64,000 nt of DNA from a virus, in the IMG/VR virus record IMGVR_UViG_3300031841_003468, positions 62,001 through 126,000 of that record; one strand, written 5' to 3'. The translations under genes and the position numbers were made by a program. The first letter of the stretch is position 1; each line of letters opens with the position of its first letter. The notes under the pieces are model-generated. The model was not told the DNA's origin and ran no database searches. It saw only the letters and a list, made by a program, of their open reading frames with translations. Positions 1 to 6,848 of the stretch are shown piece after piece.

Positions 1-166
1 CCTTAAATGTTCTCTTCCAAGTCCCTTTGCTCTTATCCCAGAACTGTTGGTACTTGAACTTGATTAGTCTCGTCTTATCATTGATCATAGCCCAGTGAGC
101 TCTCATCTCTGCTAACTCTTCTGGATTGTCTGCCTCTTTTACAAATCTCTTTTTAGGTGGTGACAT
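1..166 (-). CDS. Unknown protein, partial at window edge
   Basis: The first 55 codons of a minus-strand gene that runs off the left edge. It begins MSPPKKRF and is basic and rich in charged and aromatic residues (an RAHWAMIN segment, then QFWDKSKGTWKR). Its start overlaps the last 14 bases of the phosphomannomutase-like gene, as is usual in this compact array. No family is recognised; the function cannot be judged from this fragment. Confidence 0.6.
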   Translation of the reverse strand, partial: MSPPKKRFVKEADNPEELAEMRAHWAMINDKTRLIKFKYQQFWDKSKGTWKRTFK

Positions 167-884
167 TTAATAACTCCATTGTTCTTGCTGGACTATCTAC
201 TGCATAAACCATATCGTTTCTACTTGTCATATGTTTAGCTAAGCAATAGTCATTGCCTTTGTTAGATATACTATCTCCAAAGAAAATTAGTTTTCCTTCA
301 TTAAAGTAATCGTAGACCTGTCCCTTGTCCTTGCCTTGAGGATATATATCAATGGAAATATGTCCACCGATAGAGTAGTCTAAGTGAGGAAATTGCAGCA
401 TTAGCTCTTCTGCAATCACAATTCGTTCACTTGGTCGTCCGGCCAGCTTCTCTGCTTCTTCCCATTCGTGATAGCCTCGTCTCTGCCAGTGGGTTGCTGC
501 TCGACCGATAGTAGATATATTAACCATACCTTTTCGCTGCTCAATGTTTCCAATGGCTGTTCCCCACCAAGGGCTAGCCATCATTAGGCTCGTCGCCAGT
601 ATCTTAAAGTCTCCACTAACCTTCCAGTCTGATGAATATACTAACTCACCTTTCTGCCATAGCTCATTGCCACAGTTCTGCCACACATTGTCACAATCAT
701 TCCAGATCTCATGTCCTACCTGTTTGACTGTTTTATCTTTATCTGAACCTGTAATAATATTTACAGTATTGCCTTTCTTCTGCTCACCTTTCATCCAGCA
801 CATAAACAATCCCCAATGCTCTCTTAGCATAGGGCGACGATGTGGTGTGAGTGTACCATCTACATCAAATAAATAATTTTTCAT
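153..884 (-). CDS. Phosphomannomutase-like HAD hydrolase
   Basis: A 243-residue protein matching the eukaryote-type phosphomannomutase branch of the HAD superfamily, which interconverts mannose-6-phosphate and mannose-1-phosphate for GDP-mannose synthesis. Visible features are the nucleophile motif DVDGTLT at residues 7-13, an NISTIGR segment near 122, SIGGHISIDIYP near 171-182, and the metal-binding FFGD...GND at 201-212. Length is close to the family norm of about 245. It overlaps the downstream-transcribed partial gene and is overlapped at its start (ATGA) by the 69-residue gene at 881. A phosphomannose isomerase-like cupin lies 1.7 kb upstream in the same array, and GDP-mannose dehydratase is at 26342. 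The family assignment is fairly firm; the substrate is inferred. Confidence 0.82.
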   Translation of the reverse strand: MKNYLFDVDGTLTPHRRPMLREHWGLFMCWMKGEQKKGNTVNIITGSDKDKTVKQVGHEIWNDCDNVWQNCGNELWQKGELVYSSDWKVSGDFKILATSLMMASPWWGTAIGNIEQRKGMVNISTIGRAATHWQRRGYHEWEEAEKLAGRPSERIVIAEELMLQFPHLDYSIGGHISIDIYPQGKDKGQVYDYFNEGKLIFFGDSISNKGNDYCLAKHMTSRNDMVYAVDSPARTMELLNVTT

Positions 885-1090
885 AACCTAAGTAGTCCAT
901 TTAATACAATAAAAAAACACATGATTAACGACACAAATGCAAAGCACCACATTACTCCACGTACTGTAGCCTTTGCCGCCTCACGCTCTTTCTCGGTTTT
1001 CATCTTTTCGATTAAGAGCTTGAGATTTTCCATAGCCTCTGGATCATTAGAGGCCCTCCATTCTCTGTATGGTGGTTTATAATTGCTCAT
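881..1090 (-). CDS. Small membrane protein
   Basis: 69 residues: a charged N-terminal half predicted helical (EKMKTEKEREAAKATVR), followed by one hydrophobic segment from about residue 46 to the C-terminus (MWCFAFVSLIMCFFIVL). It shares ATGA with the following mutase gene, implying translational coupling. It is probably a single-pass inner-membrane protein with a cytoplasmic coil. No family recognised. Confidence 0.65.
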   Translation of the reverse strand: MSNYKPPYREWRASNDPEAMENLKLLIEKMKTEKEREAAKATVRGVMWCFAFVSLIMCFFIVLNGLLRL

Positions 1091-1232
1091 CCAACATTTT
1101 CATTTCCAGTTCATCTATGCAATAAGCATATAAAGCAGACTCAGCGTCTTCTTTTGTGTCCCAAAAGCCTTGACGTAATCCTGCCTCATCCCAGAAGAAC
1201 CATAGGTGCATGTGCGAGTCATATTCAATCAT
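1077..1232 (-). CDS. Small acidic protein of unknown function
   Basis: 51 residues beginning MIEYDSHMHLWFFWDEAGLR and ending MLDEQL. It is supported by position: its start overlaps the stop of the preceding gene (ATGA at 1229-1232) and its end overlaps the start of the 69-residue gene. The composition is acidic and tryptophan-rich, not typical of a chance frame. Function unknown. Confidence 0.6.
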   Translation of the reverse strand: MIEYDSHMHLWFFWDEAGLRQGFWDTKEDAESALYAYCIDELEMKMLDEQL

Positions 1233-1495
1233 AAATTTAGCTCTTTCAATAGTTGAACGGCAATCCTATGCCTAGACACAGATACCTTCGTGGTATCAAT
1301 AATAATTTCACCTGTATCGTCCCACTTAGCAATAATGCCATCTGGTATATTATATACGGCAATGCCCGACCTTTTGATCAGTAATTCTTCATAATATTCT
1401 GTAACTGTAATATCATGTCTTCCGCATTTGATACACCAGATAGGCTTATTGTCTACATCAAGCACCCGATGACAGCATGACATCTTCCAACTCAT
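1229..1495 (-). CDS. Possible zinc-binding small protein
   Basis: 88 residues from the start MSWKMSCC, which follows a purine-rich AAGGAAGAAGAG site. The open frame extends upstream to 1561, but that part lies inside the preceding gene. CC at residues 7-8 and CIKCG near residue 21 could bind a metal. The C-terminal half (IPDGIIAKWDDTGEIIID) looks like a beta-rich fold. Function unknown. Confidence 0.6.
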   Translation of the reverse strand: MSWKMSCCHRVLDVDNKPIWCIKCGRHDITVTEYYEELLIKRSGIAVYNIPDGIIAKWDDTGEIIIDTTKVSVSRHRIAVQLLKELNL

Positions 1496-1988
1496 TCTCT
1501 TCTTCCTTCCACCACCACTGTGGCTCTGCACGATGCGTCCATACACATTTGAACGCAGCACGTTTGTTTACATTGTAGAAATGTCGATACGCTGACACTC
1601 CACACTCTTCTTTGAACTCATCCGGCATACACTGTGGTATCTTGGTCATCTCTGCATCTGGGATGTCAGGGATGTTGTCTGCACACCACTCGATAAGAGA
1701 TTGGCTTGCATGTACTTTACCATAGCGTAATGTATATTCTTCACATAGTGCTAACGCATGAATGATCATCCACTCATAGTTAGCTGTCGTTGTACGAACC
1801 CAGATAGTCGAAGGGTGGTTAAGGTGAGCCTGCTTGTAGAACTTTTCTGGTCGCTCTGCATCGCTAGGACACGCATGGTGAGCAGTACATAACATTTGGG
1901 CTGATTCTAGGATCATTTTCACCACATGCTTGTTGCATTGTGCTCGTGCCGCTTCTACTGGATCGTGGTCTAAGTAAAATATATTCAT
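1458..1988 (-). CDS. Conserved phage protein with KHVVKMILE motif
   Basis: 176 residues starting MNIFYLDHDPVEAARAQC. The start at 1988 follows an ACAGGAGAC site; the frame is open further upstream but that part lies in the promoter. The NKHVVKMILESAQML block near residue 20 is characteristic of a family common in marine and environmental phages, whose role is not established; some annotations call it a pyrimidine dimer glycosylase, without support that I can see here. It is the first gene after the promoter at 2023-2051 and its end overlaps the zinc-binding candidate downstream. Confidence 0.75.
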   Translation of the reverse strand: MNIFYLDHDPVEAARAQCNKHVVKMILESAQMLCTAHHACPSDAERPEKFYKQAHLNHPSTIWVRTTTANYEWMIIHALALCEEYTLRYGKVHASQSLIEWCADNIPDIPDAEMTKIPQCMPDEFKEECGVSAYRHFYNVNKRAAFKCVWTHRAEPQWWWKEEENELEDVMLSSGA

Positions 1989-2022
1989 AGTTGTGTCTCC
2001 TGTGTTAATGTATCTCCACCAT

Positions 2023-2051
2023 ATTATATAGGAAACATCGACATATGTCAA
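2023..2051 (-). promoter_or_regulatory. Promoter, TTGACA-17-TATAAT
   Basis: Perfect consensus hexamers on the minus strand with a 17-base spacer containing GTCGAT. The -35 box overlaps the stop codon of the upstream gene. It should drive the genes from 1988 leftwards. Confidence 0.75.
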
Positions 2052-2248
2052 TCTTTTGTTGAAAGAAACTCTAGAATATCTTCTAATTTTATCTTAGATT
2101 TTGTACCGTCATTCCATCGGATCGCTATGTACTGATGGTCTTCCTCATTGAAGTGGTCATCCATATTGCTTACACACCTAAGATATTTAGTATGACCTGA
2201 ATCCTGAACTGACTCTATTGCTATTCTTGTCATCCATTTTTTAGACAT
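2048..2248 (-). CDS. Small protein of unknown function
   Basis: 66 residues, beginning MSKKWMTRIAIESV. The segment YIAIRWNDGTKSKIKLEDILEFL suggests a small beta-beta-alpha fold. It overlaps the preceding membrane protein gene by 8 bases. No family recognised. Confidence 0.6.
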   Translation of the reverse strand: MSKKWMTRIAIESVQDSGHTKYLRCVSNMDDHFNEEDHQYIAIRWNDGTKSKIKLEDILEFLSTKD

Positions 2249-2432
2249 TAGGGAATATATCCTTAAATATAATTGTTAGCCAGTGTACTAAAGGTGGACT
2301 GAATGCCGCCAATGTAACACATATAGTAGCGAAAAAGAAGTCAGCCCAATCTATGATAGGCTTAGTATATTTGATACCTCTATCCCACTTAGGTTTTGAA
2401 TCAGTCTTAGGTGGTTCGTATGGATTACTCAT
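2241..2432 (-). CDS. Small membrane protein
   Basis: 63 residues beginning MSNPYEPPKTDSK, with one hydrophobic stretch (FFFATICVTLAAFSPPLVHWL) near residues 34-54. I chose the ATG at 2432 because it shares ATGA with the stop of the upstream microprotein and follows AGAGAGGATGGG. A longer reading from a TTG at 2513 would overlap that microprotein completely. Confidence 0.6.
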   Translation of the reverse strand: MSNPYEPPKTDSKPKWDRGIKYTKPIIDWADFFFATICVTLAAFSPPLVHWLTIIFKDIFPNV

Positions 2433-2575
2433 CGTCCCATCCTCTCTAACAACCAGCCATTCATGGTCATCAGTATAATAACCAACATGGTCAGGGTGTT
2501 TGGGGTTATACAATATATAATACAGTTAGCGACTGCGAGTACTGCACAGAATCGAGATGTTCGCATCCATCTCAT
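2429..2575 (-). CDS. Membrane microprotein
   Basis: 48 residues beginning MRWMRTSRF, with two hydrophobic stretches (FCAVLAVANCIIYCI and LTMLVIILMTMNGWLL). Start and stop both abut or overlap neighbours: stop TGA shares ATGA with the next start, and its ATG directly follows the stop of the cupin gene. Function unknown. Confidence 0.5.
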   Translation of the reverse strand: MRWMRTSRFCAVLAVANCIIYCITPNTLTMLVIILMTMNGWLLERMGR

Positions 2576-2576
2576 A

Positions 2577-2936
2577 TTATCGACCGTACATGTCTTCTAT
2601 GCGTACAATGTCGTCTTCAGAAAAGATTCCACTTGGGGACAGTTGTACCTCAATAAAGATCATACCTTCTTCTCCACCAATAGCACGATGTGTAGCACCT
2701 AATGGGATGTGTCTGATGTCACCTGCCTTAACCTTACCTCTACTTGTACCGACTTGAACTTCTCCGCTACCACTGACAACAGTCCATACTTCGGATCTAT
2801 GGGTATGATACTGTAAGCTAAGTGCCGCACCGGGATTTACCCAGATTCTTTTCACCTTAGTATACTCAGTATCTAATAAGTTTTCAAACTTACCCCAAGG
2901 TCTTACCTCAGTATAGTTGCCACCAGTATTAGCCAT
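2577..2936 (-). CDS. Mannose-6-phosphate isomerase-like cupin
   Basis: 119 residues of a single cupin domain matching the type II phosphomannose isomerase domain usually fused to GDP-mannose pyrophosphorylase. Signature pieces are RPWGKFENL, the metal-binding block LSLQYHTHRSEVW near residues 38-50, the second cupin motif IPLGATHRAIGG, and the family's C-terminal EDDIVRIEDMYGR. It should interconvert fructose-6-phosphate and mannose-6-phosphate and so feed the phosphomannomutase-like enzyme. The pyrophosphorylase half is absent; the stand-alone cupin length suits a dedicated isomerase. Start chosen at the ATG after AGGGTGG; a GTG three codons upstream is possible. Confidence 0.8.
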   Translation of the reverse strand: MANTGGNYTEVRPWGKFENLLDTEYTKVKRIWVNPGAALSLQYHTHRSEVWTVVSGSGEVQVGTSRGKVKAGDIRHIPLGATHRAIGGEEGMIFIEVQLSPSGIFSEDDIVRIEDMYGR

Positions 2937-3123
2937 TATATCCACCCTTTTCTAGGTCAGTTAATAGTTCACAATAGTCTTTAAGTAAACGTTCGGCTGT
3001 AGGAGCATCCAGTTCACTATAGTCTCGTGCTTCCAGTCTGTATTTAATCTCGTTGATCTTATCTGTTACTGCCTGAATAAGCAGTTGATCAATCGGGATT
3101 GGTTCATATACTTCATCCATCAT
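2929..3123 (-). CDS. Small helical protein
   Basis: 64 residues, acidic, predicted almost fully alpha-helical (IQAVTDKINEIKYRLEARDYSE, LLKDYCELLTDLEKGG). It overlaps both neighbours by a few bases. No family recognised. Confidence 0.6.
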   Translation of the reverse strand: MMDEVYEPIPIDQLLIQAVTDKINEIKYRLEARDYSELDAPTAERLLKDYCELLTDLEKGGYNG

Positions 3124-3361
3124 CTTTCTCCGTTACAATGGTATCGTCAATCATATACATACCATCGAAGCATTCGCCACATATACTACTCAACATGATT
3201 TCTCGTTCATCTGGGGTAAGATAAGGAAATGCTTCTTGAATAGGTGCACCAGCTTCGTTCCAAGCGTAAAAGTCCAGTTCTTTAACATATAAAGTAACAA
3301 TCTTACTGCACATTGTACACTGGCAGTGTATTGCTTGACTATTTGTAGTATCCTTGCTCAT
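3113..3361 (-). CDS. Small zinc-ribbon-like phage protein
   Basis: 82 residues with CQCTMCSK near residue 14 and CGEC near residue 65, the spacing of a two-knuckle zinc site. PYLTPDEREIMLSSICGECFD resembles a small family seen in many phages with no assigned role. The ATG at 3361 was preferred to a GTG three codons upstream; the Shine-Dalgarno GGGAG fits both poorly. Confidence 0.65.
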   Translation of the reverse strand: MSKDTTNSQAIHCQCTMCSKIVTLYVKELDFYAWNEAGAPIQEAFPYLTPDEREIMLSSICGECFDGMYMIDDTIVTEKDDG

Positions 3362-3545
3362 CTTTATCACTATCTCCCGTCTTATTCTTATGAAACTTCT
3401 TCCATTGTTTATAAATAGACTTTACCTCATTGTAAGCCTCGTCAGATGTTATATGTCCACCTTGTTCAAGGTCACATATAATACCCATATGAATACTCAG
3501 ACCCTTAAAAGGATCACCGTAGCTACTAAAGTCCACTTTCCTCAT
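3339..3545 (-). CDS. Small protein of unknown function
   Basis: 68 residues, beginning MRKVDFSSYGDPF, with a basic helical C-terminal half (VKSIYKQWKKFHKNKTG). Its start lies inside the end of the preceding gene. No family recognised. Confidence 0.55.
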   Translation of the reverse strand: MRKVDFSSYGDPFKGLSIHMGIICDLEQGGHITSDEAYNEVKSIYKQWKKFHKNKTGDSDKDEQGYYK

Positions 3546-3729
3546 TATTAGATGTTCCTATGTGATTGGGGATTTCTAGATTCGCACTAAATTCTCTGCG
3601 AGCATGAATACATGCCTCTCTAGTATTATAGCCCTCAGACCTATATAGGACACGACTTTCTTCAGAAAAAGCCCAGAAACTCCATTGATGGTTGGTATTA
3701 ACCAATCCATAATTCTTAATTTTTATCAT
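3526..3729 (-). CDS. Small protein of unknown function
   Basis: 67 residues, beginning MIKIKNYGLVNTNHQWSFW, aromatic and basic in its first half. It is translationally coupled to the coiled-coil gene upstream by overlap. No family recognised. Confidence 0.55.
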   Translation of the reverse strand: MIKIKNYGLVNTNHQWSFWAFSEESRVLYRSEGYNTREACIHARREFSANLEIPNHIGTSNNEESGL

Positions 3730-3883
3730 TCTTCATCTCCCTAATAGTTTTTCTTAGTCGTTTAACAGTGTCTTCTAATTCTCGCTGTCTCTTAAGTAGG
3801 CGTTCATATCTGAACTCCCACTTAGCCTCTCGGCGTATACAGTCCTCACAATCAGGCTTTGGTATATTGTTATTCCACTCCAC
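3716..3883 (-). CDS. Short coiled-coil protein with CxxC
   Basis: 55 residues. After a CEDC pair at residues 12-15 the chain is a charged helix (AKWEFRYERLLKRQRELEDTV...) likely to form a coiled coil. No ATG is available; GTG at 3883 overlaps the end of the esterase gene. Function unknown; the start is uncertain. Confidence 0.5.
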   Translation of the reverse strand: MEWNNNIPKPDCEDCIRREAKWEFRYERLLKRQRELEDTVKRLRKTIREMKNDKN

Positions 3884-4754
3884 GATTCACCTCATTGATA
3901 ATAAATAGTGCATCAATCGGGGAAACAATGCCATCGCCAGTCACGTCAGGACTATTAGCAAAGTAAGAGTCGATAGGAGAATAGTCATCATTCAGCGTCT
4001 GCTCTGGAGTAACAGTGTTTGCTTCTGCTATAATATCTATAGCTTCTTCTGCAAATCTCTCGCCCAGAATCCTATATCCCTCGGAAGTATAGTGAAGATC
4101 ATTAGGACTATTAGAGAAGTCATTGAGATCATCAGTATCAACCCATCGGCCATTCATTTTATATTCTCGTAGTGCATTCCAAGTCGCAGCATCGTGTCTT
4201 GGCCCAGTAAAGTCAGATAGTCGTCCGTCAACTTTCTCAACCTCTACACCTGTCGCATCCGAGAGAACACTTAACATTCCAGTAAATGCTTCATCATATT
4301 CACTGATTGGTGTTCTTAGATACGAATCTCTTTCACCCTGCATCCACAGTAATGTTACTGAATCATACTCAGTATTCGGAATTTGAGATAAGATCTGATT
4401 CAGATAACCTACGGGACTGTCAGTATCCACATTATACCAGTCAGAAATCGGTCGGCCACCTTCATTAACCTTGATGTGATCTACGTTAACATTATTATCT
4501 TCAGCCCATGAGTTAGTATGCGTAGTAAAGTGTCCGAGATTCATCCCGGCCATATTAGACTGGCCTGATAATATAAATAGGTGATTAGAATCTTCTGGAA
4601 TCTCAACAATAGGTTCTGCATCGACACTATTGATAGCATTTATAACGATAAGTGCATCAATCGGACTCACATAGCCGTCATTGTTAATATCTAATTCTAA
4701 GTCTGCCGCTAATAACCGGCGATCTTCTAAACTCTCGAATCTTAATTTACGCAT
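3870..4754 (-). CDS. Secreted SASA-type esterase with dockerin repeats
   Basis: 294 residues. Order: planctomycete N-terminal motif RKLRFESLEDRRLLAAD (2-18); a dockerin-like calcium-binding repeat DINNDGYVSPIDALIVINAI (22-41); an SGNH/SASA carbohydrate acetylesterase domain with SGQSNM at 63-68 (Ser66 nucleophile), WMQGERD at 137-143 and the Asp219-x-His221 pair in NDLHYT; a second dockerin repeat DVTGDGIVSPIDALFIINEV (270-289). The family removes O-acetyl groups from sugars. The N-terminal motif is known from exported and surface proteins of Rhodopirellula-like bacteria, so the gene was probably acquired from the host lineage. Start after GAAGAAGGAG. Its own promoter lies inside the upstream microprotein gene. 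Confidence 0.85.
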   Translation of the reverse strand: MRKLRFESLEDRRLLAADLELDINNDGYVSPIDALIVINAINSVDAEPIVEIPEDSNHLFILSGQSNMAGMNLGHFTTHTNSWAEDNNVNVDHIKVNEGGRPISDWYNVDTDSPVGYLNQILSQIPNTEYDSVTLLWMQGERDSYLRTPISEYDEAFTGMLSVLSDATGVEVEKVDGRLSDFTGPRHDAATWNALREYKMNGRWVDTDDLNDFSNSPNDLHYTSEGYRILGERFAEEAIDIIAEANTVTPEQTLNDDYSPIDSYFANSPDVTGDGIVSPIDALFIINEVNRGVE

Positions 4755-4755
4755 T

Positions 4756-4902
4756 CTATTTTCTCCTTCTTCCCCTGTATGCATCTATTATAATCTTTAT
4801 AGACTTGCATGTCAAGTAAAAAGTGATAGACAAAAAGCAAATTGTGGATATTAATCCTATCGTAACACATATATTAGGTGGATAGTGTAGCCAATCTATC
4901 AT
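4756..4902 (-). CDS. Membrane microprotein 1 of a seven-gene cluster
   Basis: 48 residues beginning MIDWLHYPPN, one membrane span (VTIGLISTICFLSITFYL) and a strongly basic tail ending GRRRK. Its start shares ATGA with the upstream microprotein, and its stop is two bases before the esterase start. The esterase promoter lies within this frame, so the DNA is both coding and regulatory. Confidence 0.55.
   Translation of the reverse strand: MIDWLHYPPNICVTIGLISTICFLSITFYLTCKSIKIIIDAYRGRRRK
4787..4815 (-). promoter_or_regulatory. Promoter, TTGACA-17-TATAAT
   Basis: Consensus hexamers on the minus strand, -35 at 4810-4815 and -10 at 4787-4792. No GCCGAT word in the spacer. It gives the esterase gene a short leader. 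Confidence 0.75.
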
Positions 4903-5006
4903 TTAGACTGATGTCCTCTGTATATACAGTAAGCCATGAATCCTATCATGATTGTGGCTGCACAGCCCTTGAAAACAACATCCCAGAAATTAAGTAAGTC
5001 TTCCAT
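4899..5006 (-). CDS. Membrane microprotein 2
   Basis: 35 residues, MEDLLNFWDVVFKG followed by one span (CAATIMIGFMAYCIY) and a basic tail. Strong AAGGAG ribosome site. ATGA overlap with the next gene. Confidence 0.6.
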   Translation of the reverse strand: MEDLLNFWDVVFKGCAATIMIGFMAYCIYRGHQSK

Positions 5007-5007
5007 A

Positions 5008-5148
5008 TTAATTCTCCTTATCCCATCCGTGTGCGAGGCACCACACACTAAAAAGTAACCAAAACAAACACCAACATATTAAAAAACGTAGTAGGAAGTA
5101 ATTGAAACTAAAATCGTGCTCAAGGCCTCCGGCATCAGCAAATAACAT
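5008..5148 (-). CDS. Membrane microprotein 3
   Basis: 46 residues, MLFADAGGLEHDF then a hydrophobic aromatic-rich segment (FLLRFLICWCLFWLLFSVWCL). Site AGAAGGGAG before the start. One base separates its stop from the next ATG. Confidence 0.6.
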   Translation of the reverse strand: MLFADAGGLEHDFSFNYFLLRFLICWCLFWLLFSVWCLAHGWDKEN

Positions 5149-5149
5149 A

Positions 5150-5254
5150 TTAGCTCCCTTCTAATTCTTTAATAGTCCTATTTCTTACATGTATAAACCA
5201 AATAGTGGTATATACAGCGGCGAATATTACATATATATCGTATTCAGTACTCAT
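5150..5254 (-). CDS. Membrane microprotein 4
   Basis: 34 residues, MSTEYDIYVIFAAVYTTIWFI then a basic-acidic tail. One predicted span. Only one base separates it from the next start. Ribosome site weak; the TATATAAT just upstream could be an internal -10 box. Confidence 0.5.
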   Translation of the reverse strand: MSTEYDIYVIFAAVYTTIWFIHVRNRTIKELEGS

Positions 5255-5262
5255 ATTATATA

Positions 5263-5361
5263 CTATTCGTCCTTATTGTCAATATCTTTATAGTCGTAAT
5301 ATAAGAATATAAACCATATAGCTGTCAATATAGCCAGTATACCGCCCTCAAACATCTTCAT
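5263..5361 (-). CDS. Membrane microprotein 5
   Basis: 32 residues, MKMFEGGILAILTAIWFIF then YYDYKDIDNKDE. One span with an acidic tail. AAGGAG two bases upstream of the first ATG suits the second ATG (codon 3) better. Confidence 0.55.
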   Translation of the reverse strand: MKMFEGGILAILTAIWFIFLYYDYKDIDNKDE

Positions 5362-5428
5362 TACTCCTTGTTAATATATATATTAGTATGCCAGATATCA
5401 GTAATATAGCTATTGTGCCGTAATCCAT
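5348..5428 (-). CDS. Membrane microprotein 6
   Basis: 26 residues, MDYGTIAILLISGILIYILTRSNEDV: nearly all membrane span. AGAGG site seven bases before ATG. Ends within the start of microprotein 5. Confidence 0.5.
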   Translation of the reverse strand: MDYGTIAILLISGILIYILTRSNEDV

Positions 5429-5429
5429 G

Positions 5430-5528
5430 TTAATAACCTCTTTTGTATATATCATATAGACAGGCACCTAATAATATACCTGCCAGCATACCAAAGCTAA
5501 ACCCTACCATAAACATAATTACTTCCAT
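5430..5528 (-). CDS. Membrane microprotein 7
   Basis: 32 residues, MEVIMFMVGFSFGMLAGILLGACL then YDIYKRGY. A glycine-rich span. The start overlaps the end of the SET-domain gene by 10 bases. Confidence 0.5.
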   Translation of the reverse strand: MEVIMFMVGFSFGMLAGILLGACLYDIYKRGY

Positions 5529-5863
5529 TCTTTTTCCGGCATCTCTAAATCGTCAAATTCCATATAGTCCGCAGTAAGCTCTTCACCTTCTGCTATATCC
5601 TTGCGAGCATATAAAGCAACGAAAGGACTTGGATGTTTACGATCTACATAGCAATTCGGCTCCCATGAATGATTATATAGATTGTTAGGCTTGAAGTTAA
5701 CATATGTATTAAACACACTATTCCACATGTGGGTGATATGAATGAAGTCTCCGGCAGGAATATCGACCTTAGCGAATAAACCTACCCCATGAATATCAGA
5801 ATCTCTTAATTCGATCCTTTCGTCCATTACACCTTTAGAGTTGAATGAATCACTCAGTCTCAT
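5519..5863 (-). CDS. SET-domain protein (lysine methyltransferase)
   Basis: 114 residues forming a minimal SET domain, a fold that transfers methyl groups from S-adenosylmethionine to protein lysines. Motifs: DSDIHGVGLFA at 21-31, the cofactor-binding NHSWEPNC at 64-71, and GEELTADY at 93-100 with the catalytic Tyr100. It lacks pre- and post-SET zinc regions, as bacterial and viral versions often do. The ATG at 5863 follows GGAGACGAAA; two upstream ATGs exist in frame. The target is unknown: phage structural or host proteins are both possible. Confidence 0.8.
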   Translation of the reverse strand: MRLSDSFNSKGVMDERIELRDSDIHGVGLFAKVDIPAGDFIHITHMWNSVFNTYVNFKPNNLYNHSWEPNCYVDRKHPSPFVALYARKDIAEGEELTADYMEFDDLEMPEKEWK

Positions 5864-6005
5864 TTTCGTCTCCATGTTTCTCATAGTGCCAAATTGTGTT
5901 AGAGAGCCACTTCCGAGTGACTTTCTCGCCTTCCTCTACCTTTTGATTGATTTTAGCAGTAAGATAGAGCAGCATTTTATTGTCTACAGTGATTGATCTA
6001 AGCAT
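5850..6005 (-). CDS. Small protein of unknown function
   Basis: 51 residues from an ATG with a strong GGAGG site 8 bases upstream: MLRSITVDNKMLLYLTAKIN, basic, probably helical. The frame stays open another 62 codons upstream to 6191 and that part includes a hydrophobic segment, so a longer membrane protein is possible. It overlaps the SET gene by 14 bases. Confidence 0.5.
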   Translation of the reverse strand: MLRSITVDNKMLLYLTAKINQKVEEGEKVTRKWLSNTIWHYEKHGDENETE

Positions 6006-6136
6006 TTTTCGTGCCTCCAGTACATTATATCCACCTACAGGAGGTAAAACAAATAAATTCTTGTAAAATATCGGTTTCTTTTCGTTTTCTCTGAGTTTTC
6101 TCCAGATTGGGCAAAAAACCCACAGAATTAAACCCC

Positions 6137-6253
6137 CTAGAAGTGAATTGGGCCAGCTAGTTTTACTAGGAACCAGTAATAAGTAACCCATATAGAATTA
6201 AATATGCAGAATGCCTCAAAACGCTTAAATCTTAGGTATTTTTCATCTTTCAT
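6137..6253 (-). CDS. Possible membrane microprotein
   Basis: 38 residues, MKDEKYLRFKRFEAF then a span (CIFNSIWVTYYWFLVKLA). GGGAG lies 9 bases upstream. It competes with an overlapping frame from 6191, and only one is likely to be real. Confidence 0.35.
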   Translation of the reverse strand: MKDEKYLRFKRFEAFCIFNSIWVTYYWFLVKLAGPIHF

Positions 6254-6442
6254 GTATCTATCTCCCATAGAAGAACTATAAGTAAATAACCCTAAAGAAT
6301 AATAAGAAGAAACATGAGGATTTAGAAAAAACAGTGATTTGTATCTAGTACCAACACAACACACGCTACTATATAAAATAAGTACAAAATCCGGCCTAAA
6401 TTATATACTAAGTGATACAAAAACCCTCAGTTTCAGATTTAG

Positions 6443-6778
6443 TTATTCTCCTCCTAGTAGTTCTAGTATAATTTCTTTACCTTTATCAGGAATAATCTTA
6501 AGTTCAGTGTCAGTATGGCCAAAAAACCATGTTCCTTCACAATCTCCTTTAATTTCTGATGTCATTAGTCCCGATTTGGAACCATCCCCATTCAGGAGCA
6601 CCTTTTCGGTAAAGACAGACATTCTTCCCATCTGCCAGTCACCCAGCTTAAAGTCAGGACTCTTGTATCCAGCAGGCGAGCTGTACTCTTTGAAGATTTT
6701 TACTCTCTCTTTAACAATATTCTTAGGTTTGCCAAAGTGCTTGTAGATAGTTTTCTTGATTCGGTCTTCCATTTTCAT
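6443..6778 (-). CDS. Protein of unknown function
   Basis: 111 residues beginning MKMEDRIKKTIYKHFGKPK, basic, with a beta-rich second half (GTWFFGHTDTELKIIPDKGKEIILELLGG). Good AAAGGAG site and its own promoter at 6817. No family recognised. Confidence 0.65.
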   Translation of the reverse strand: MKMEDRIKKTIYKHFGKPKNIVKERVKIFKEYSSPAGYKSPDFKLGDWQMGRMSVFTEKVLLNGDGSKSGLMTSEIKGDCEGTWFFGHTDTELKIIPDKGKEIILELLGGE

Positions 6779-6816
6779 GCTAGTCTCCTTTTCTTTTAGC
6801 AGGTTAGTATGCCATC

Positions 6817-6844
6817 ATTATAACATACTTGCACAGGTTGTCAA
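6817..6844 (-). promoter_or_regulatory. Promoter, TTGACA-16-TATAAT
   Basis: Consensus hexamers on the minus strand for the gene at 6443-6778. No GCCGAT word. Confidence 0.75.
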
Positions 6845-6848
6845 TAGA

